A stretch of 7,484 nt of DNA, from NCBI GenBank assembly GCA_021828925.1, contig JAJZCT010000156.1:1-7484 (forward strand), given 5' to 3'. The notes under the pieces were generated by a model. The model made no database searches and was not told the origin of the DNA. It worked only from the letters and a program-made list of their open reading frames with translations. This document shows positions 6,550 through 7,484 of this stretch, piece by piece. Both the position numbers and the translations under genes were made by a program. The DNA comes from Planctomycetota bacterium (lineage in GTDB: Bacteria > Planctomycetota > Phycisphaerae > WQYP01). Position 1 is the stretch's first letter; the number at the start of each line of letters is the position of its first letter.

Positions 6550-7314
6550 TTACTCAATGCCTTGATTGAGGATTTTCAGATAGTGGTGATACGTGAACAC
6601 CCCGTTGCGCCGCCGGCCGGTAAGTTCGGTGACGATGCCCAGTTCCTTCAAGTGCGTCAGGCTTTTTCCAACCGTAACGACATTGAGGCTGCTGCGGCGT
6701 GATAACAGGCGGACGGTGGCAACGGGCCGTTCGGTCAACGATTCATGCACCCGCAGCACACTGGCGGAAATGCGGCCAAGCCCACTGATACGCGCACGGT
6801 CGTTGATCTGAAGTTTCTTAAGAAGCCGGACGGTGCCAACGGCCTGTTCAGCGGTCTGGGCAACTGCGTCGGCAAAAAAGTCCATCCAATGCTCCCAGTT
6901 CCCATCGGTGCGAACTTGGTTGAGCAATTCGTAATAGCGCGTACGATGCTTTTTTAAGTAGAGGCTCAAATACAGCAGCGGTTCGCGCAGGATTTTCTGG
7001 TCGCACAGGATCAGGGTAATCAACAGCCGGCCCAGCCGTCCGTTGCCGTCCAGAAAGAGATGAATGGTCTCAAACTGGACGTGCGCCAGTGCCGCCTTCA
7101 GCAAAGCGGACATCGGGGCGGGCCGGTCATGGAGGAACAATTCCAGATCACCCATGCACGACATAACATGTTCCGGCGGCGCAGGAACAAACATCGCGTT
7201 ACCTGGACGGGTACCGCCGATCCAATTCTGGCTGCGCCTGAATTCACCGGGTGTGGCATTTTCTCCCCGCCCGCCGGCCATGAGTTTGGCGTGCATTTCC
7301 TTAATCAGCCGCAA
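6550..7314 (-). CDS. Fic-family nucleotidyltransferase, 5'-truncated (probable pseudogene)
   Basis: This is a Fic-domain protein that would transfer AMP or a similar group from a nucleotide to a target hydroxyl. The 254-codon frame begins at a TTG directly after an in-frame TAA; an ATG at 7296 is another possible start. It opens in the middle of the conserved region RLIKEMHAKLMAGGRG, then TPGEFRRSQNWIGG (21-34). The Fic catalytic motif HLFLDGNGRLGR (85-96) is complete except that the usual Pro after His is Leu. The C-terminal winged helix (about 185-250) ends normally at TGRRRNGVFTYHHYL. Proteins of this architecture are usually about 350-380 residues, so the Fic_N region, with the inhibitory [S/T]xxxE[G/N] helix, is absent. 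Similarity continues upstream of the stop codon (see the remnant entry), arguing for gene decay, although an unrestrained short Fic protein cannot be excluded. Confidence 0.8.
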   Translation of the reverse strand: MRLIKEMHAKLMAGGRGENATPGEFRRSQNWIGGTRPGNAMFVPAPPEHVMSCMGDLELFLHDRPAPMSALLKAALAHVQFETIHLFLDGNGRLGRLLITLILCDQKILREPLLYLSLYLKKHRTRYYELLNQVRTDGNWEHWMDFFADAVAQTAEQAVGTVRLLKKLQINDRARISGLGRISASVLRVHESLTERPVATVRLLSRRSSLNVVTVGKSLTHLKELGIVTELTGRRRNGVFTYHHYLKILNQGIE

Positions 7315-7359
7315 TTAAAGTGGAAATCCACCAGTCATCCGCTCCAGCCCATGCTCCAT
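7315..7359 (-). pseudogene. Remnant of the Fic coding sequence upstream of an in-frame stop
   Basis: Reading the same frame upstream of the Fic ORF gives MEHGLERMTGGFPL, then TAA (7317-7315), then LRLIKEMH. Intact relatives, as I recall the family, read approximately ALEHGLERL..GFPLSLRLIREMH. The TAA therefore sits where a Ser is expected and could come from a single TCA-to-TAA change. Beyond about 7359 the Fic similarity stops and another in-frame stop (TAG, 7374-7372) occurs. The remaining 7360-7484 shows no recognisable gene, only a 49-codon open frame ending with TGA at 7337-7335 that resembles nothing I know. Confidence 0.55.
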
Positions 7360-7484
7360 CGGATGTTCCAGCTAAAATCGGTGCTTCGCACAGCGATATC
7401 AGGCAGTAAAATCAACGCTGTTTGCGTCTTGTCGGCAGCTTCTTTCTCGTGGCTACATGGACGCCACGGTGCGGGAGTGCTCGG

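Overview
The window carries the 3' end of a bacterial microcompartment (BMC) catabolic operon of the planctomycete/verrucomicrobial (PVC, 'Pvm') type, followed by an unrelated minus-strand region. The organism is most likely a member of Planctomycetota or a close PVC relative. This rests on the gene set: CoA-acylating aldehyde dehydrogenase, an RpiB-like protein with a targeting helix, class II aldolase with a C-terminal targeting helix, lactate/malate-type dehydrogenase and a DeoR regulator. No rRNA or other phylogenetic marker is present, so this is inference.

Plus strand, 2-4251: five genes run in one direction with gaps of 17 to 116 bases. The first is the catalytic half of a PduP/EutE-type aldehyde dehydrogenase, cut by the window edge. 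Next is a 290-residue protein that joins an N-terminal encapsulation-peptide-like helix to a degenerate RpiB/LacAB-like domain. Then come a class II sugar-phosphate aldolase with a 65-residue tail ending in an encapsulation-peptide-like helix, a 2-hydroxyacid dehydrogenase, and a DeoR-family regulator. By analogy with the Planctopirus limnophila Pvm compartment, the aldolase would split L-fuculose-1-P or L-rhamnulose-1-P into DHAP and L-lactaldehyde. The aldehyde dehydrogenase would turn lactaldehyde into lactyl-CoA, and the hydroxyacid dehydrogenase would regenerate NAD+ from the NADH produced. Shell proteins, phosphotransacylase and kinase are not in the window and are expected upstream. Three of the gene junctions contain inverted repeats.

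Positions 4252-4421 separate the operon from convergent minus-strand genes and hold one strong hairpin that fits a terminator for the minus-strand unit.

Minus strand, 6427-4422: a lipoprotein zinc metallopeptidase (HEAWH...DEG) overlaps a TerC-family membrane protein by ATGA, so the two are translationally coupled. Further right (7314-6550) is a Fic-domain protein whose catalytic core and C-terminal winged helix are intact. Its N-terminal part is missing, and Fic-like sequence continues a short way upstream across an in-frame TAA, which marks it as a degraded or 5'-truncated gene. The last 125 bases (7360-7484) hold nothing I can identify.
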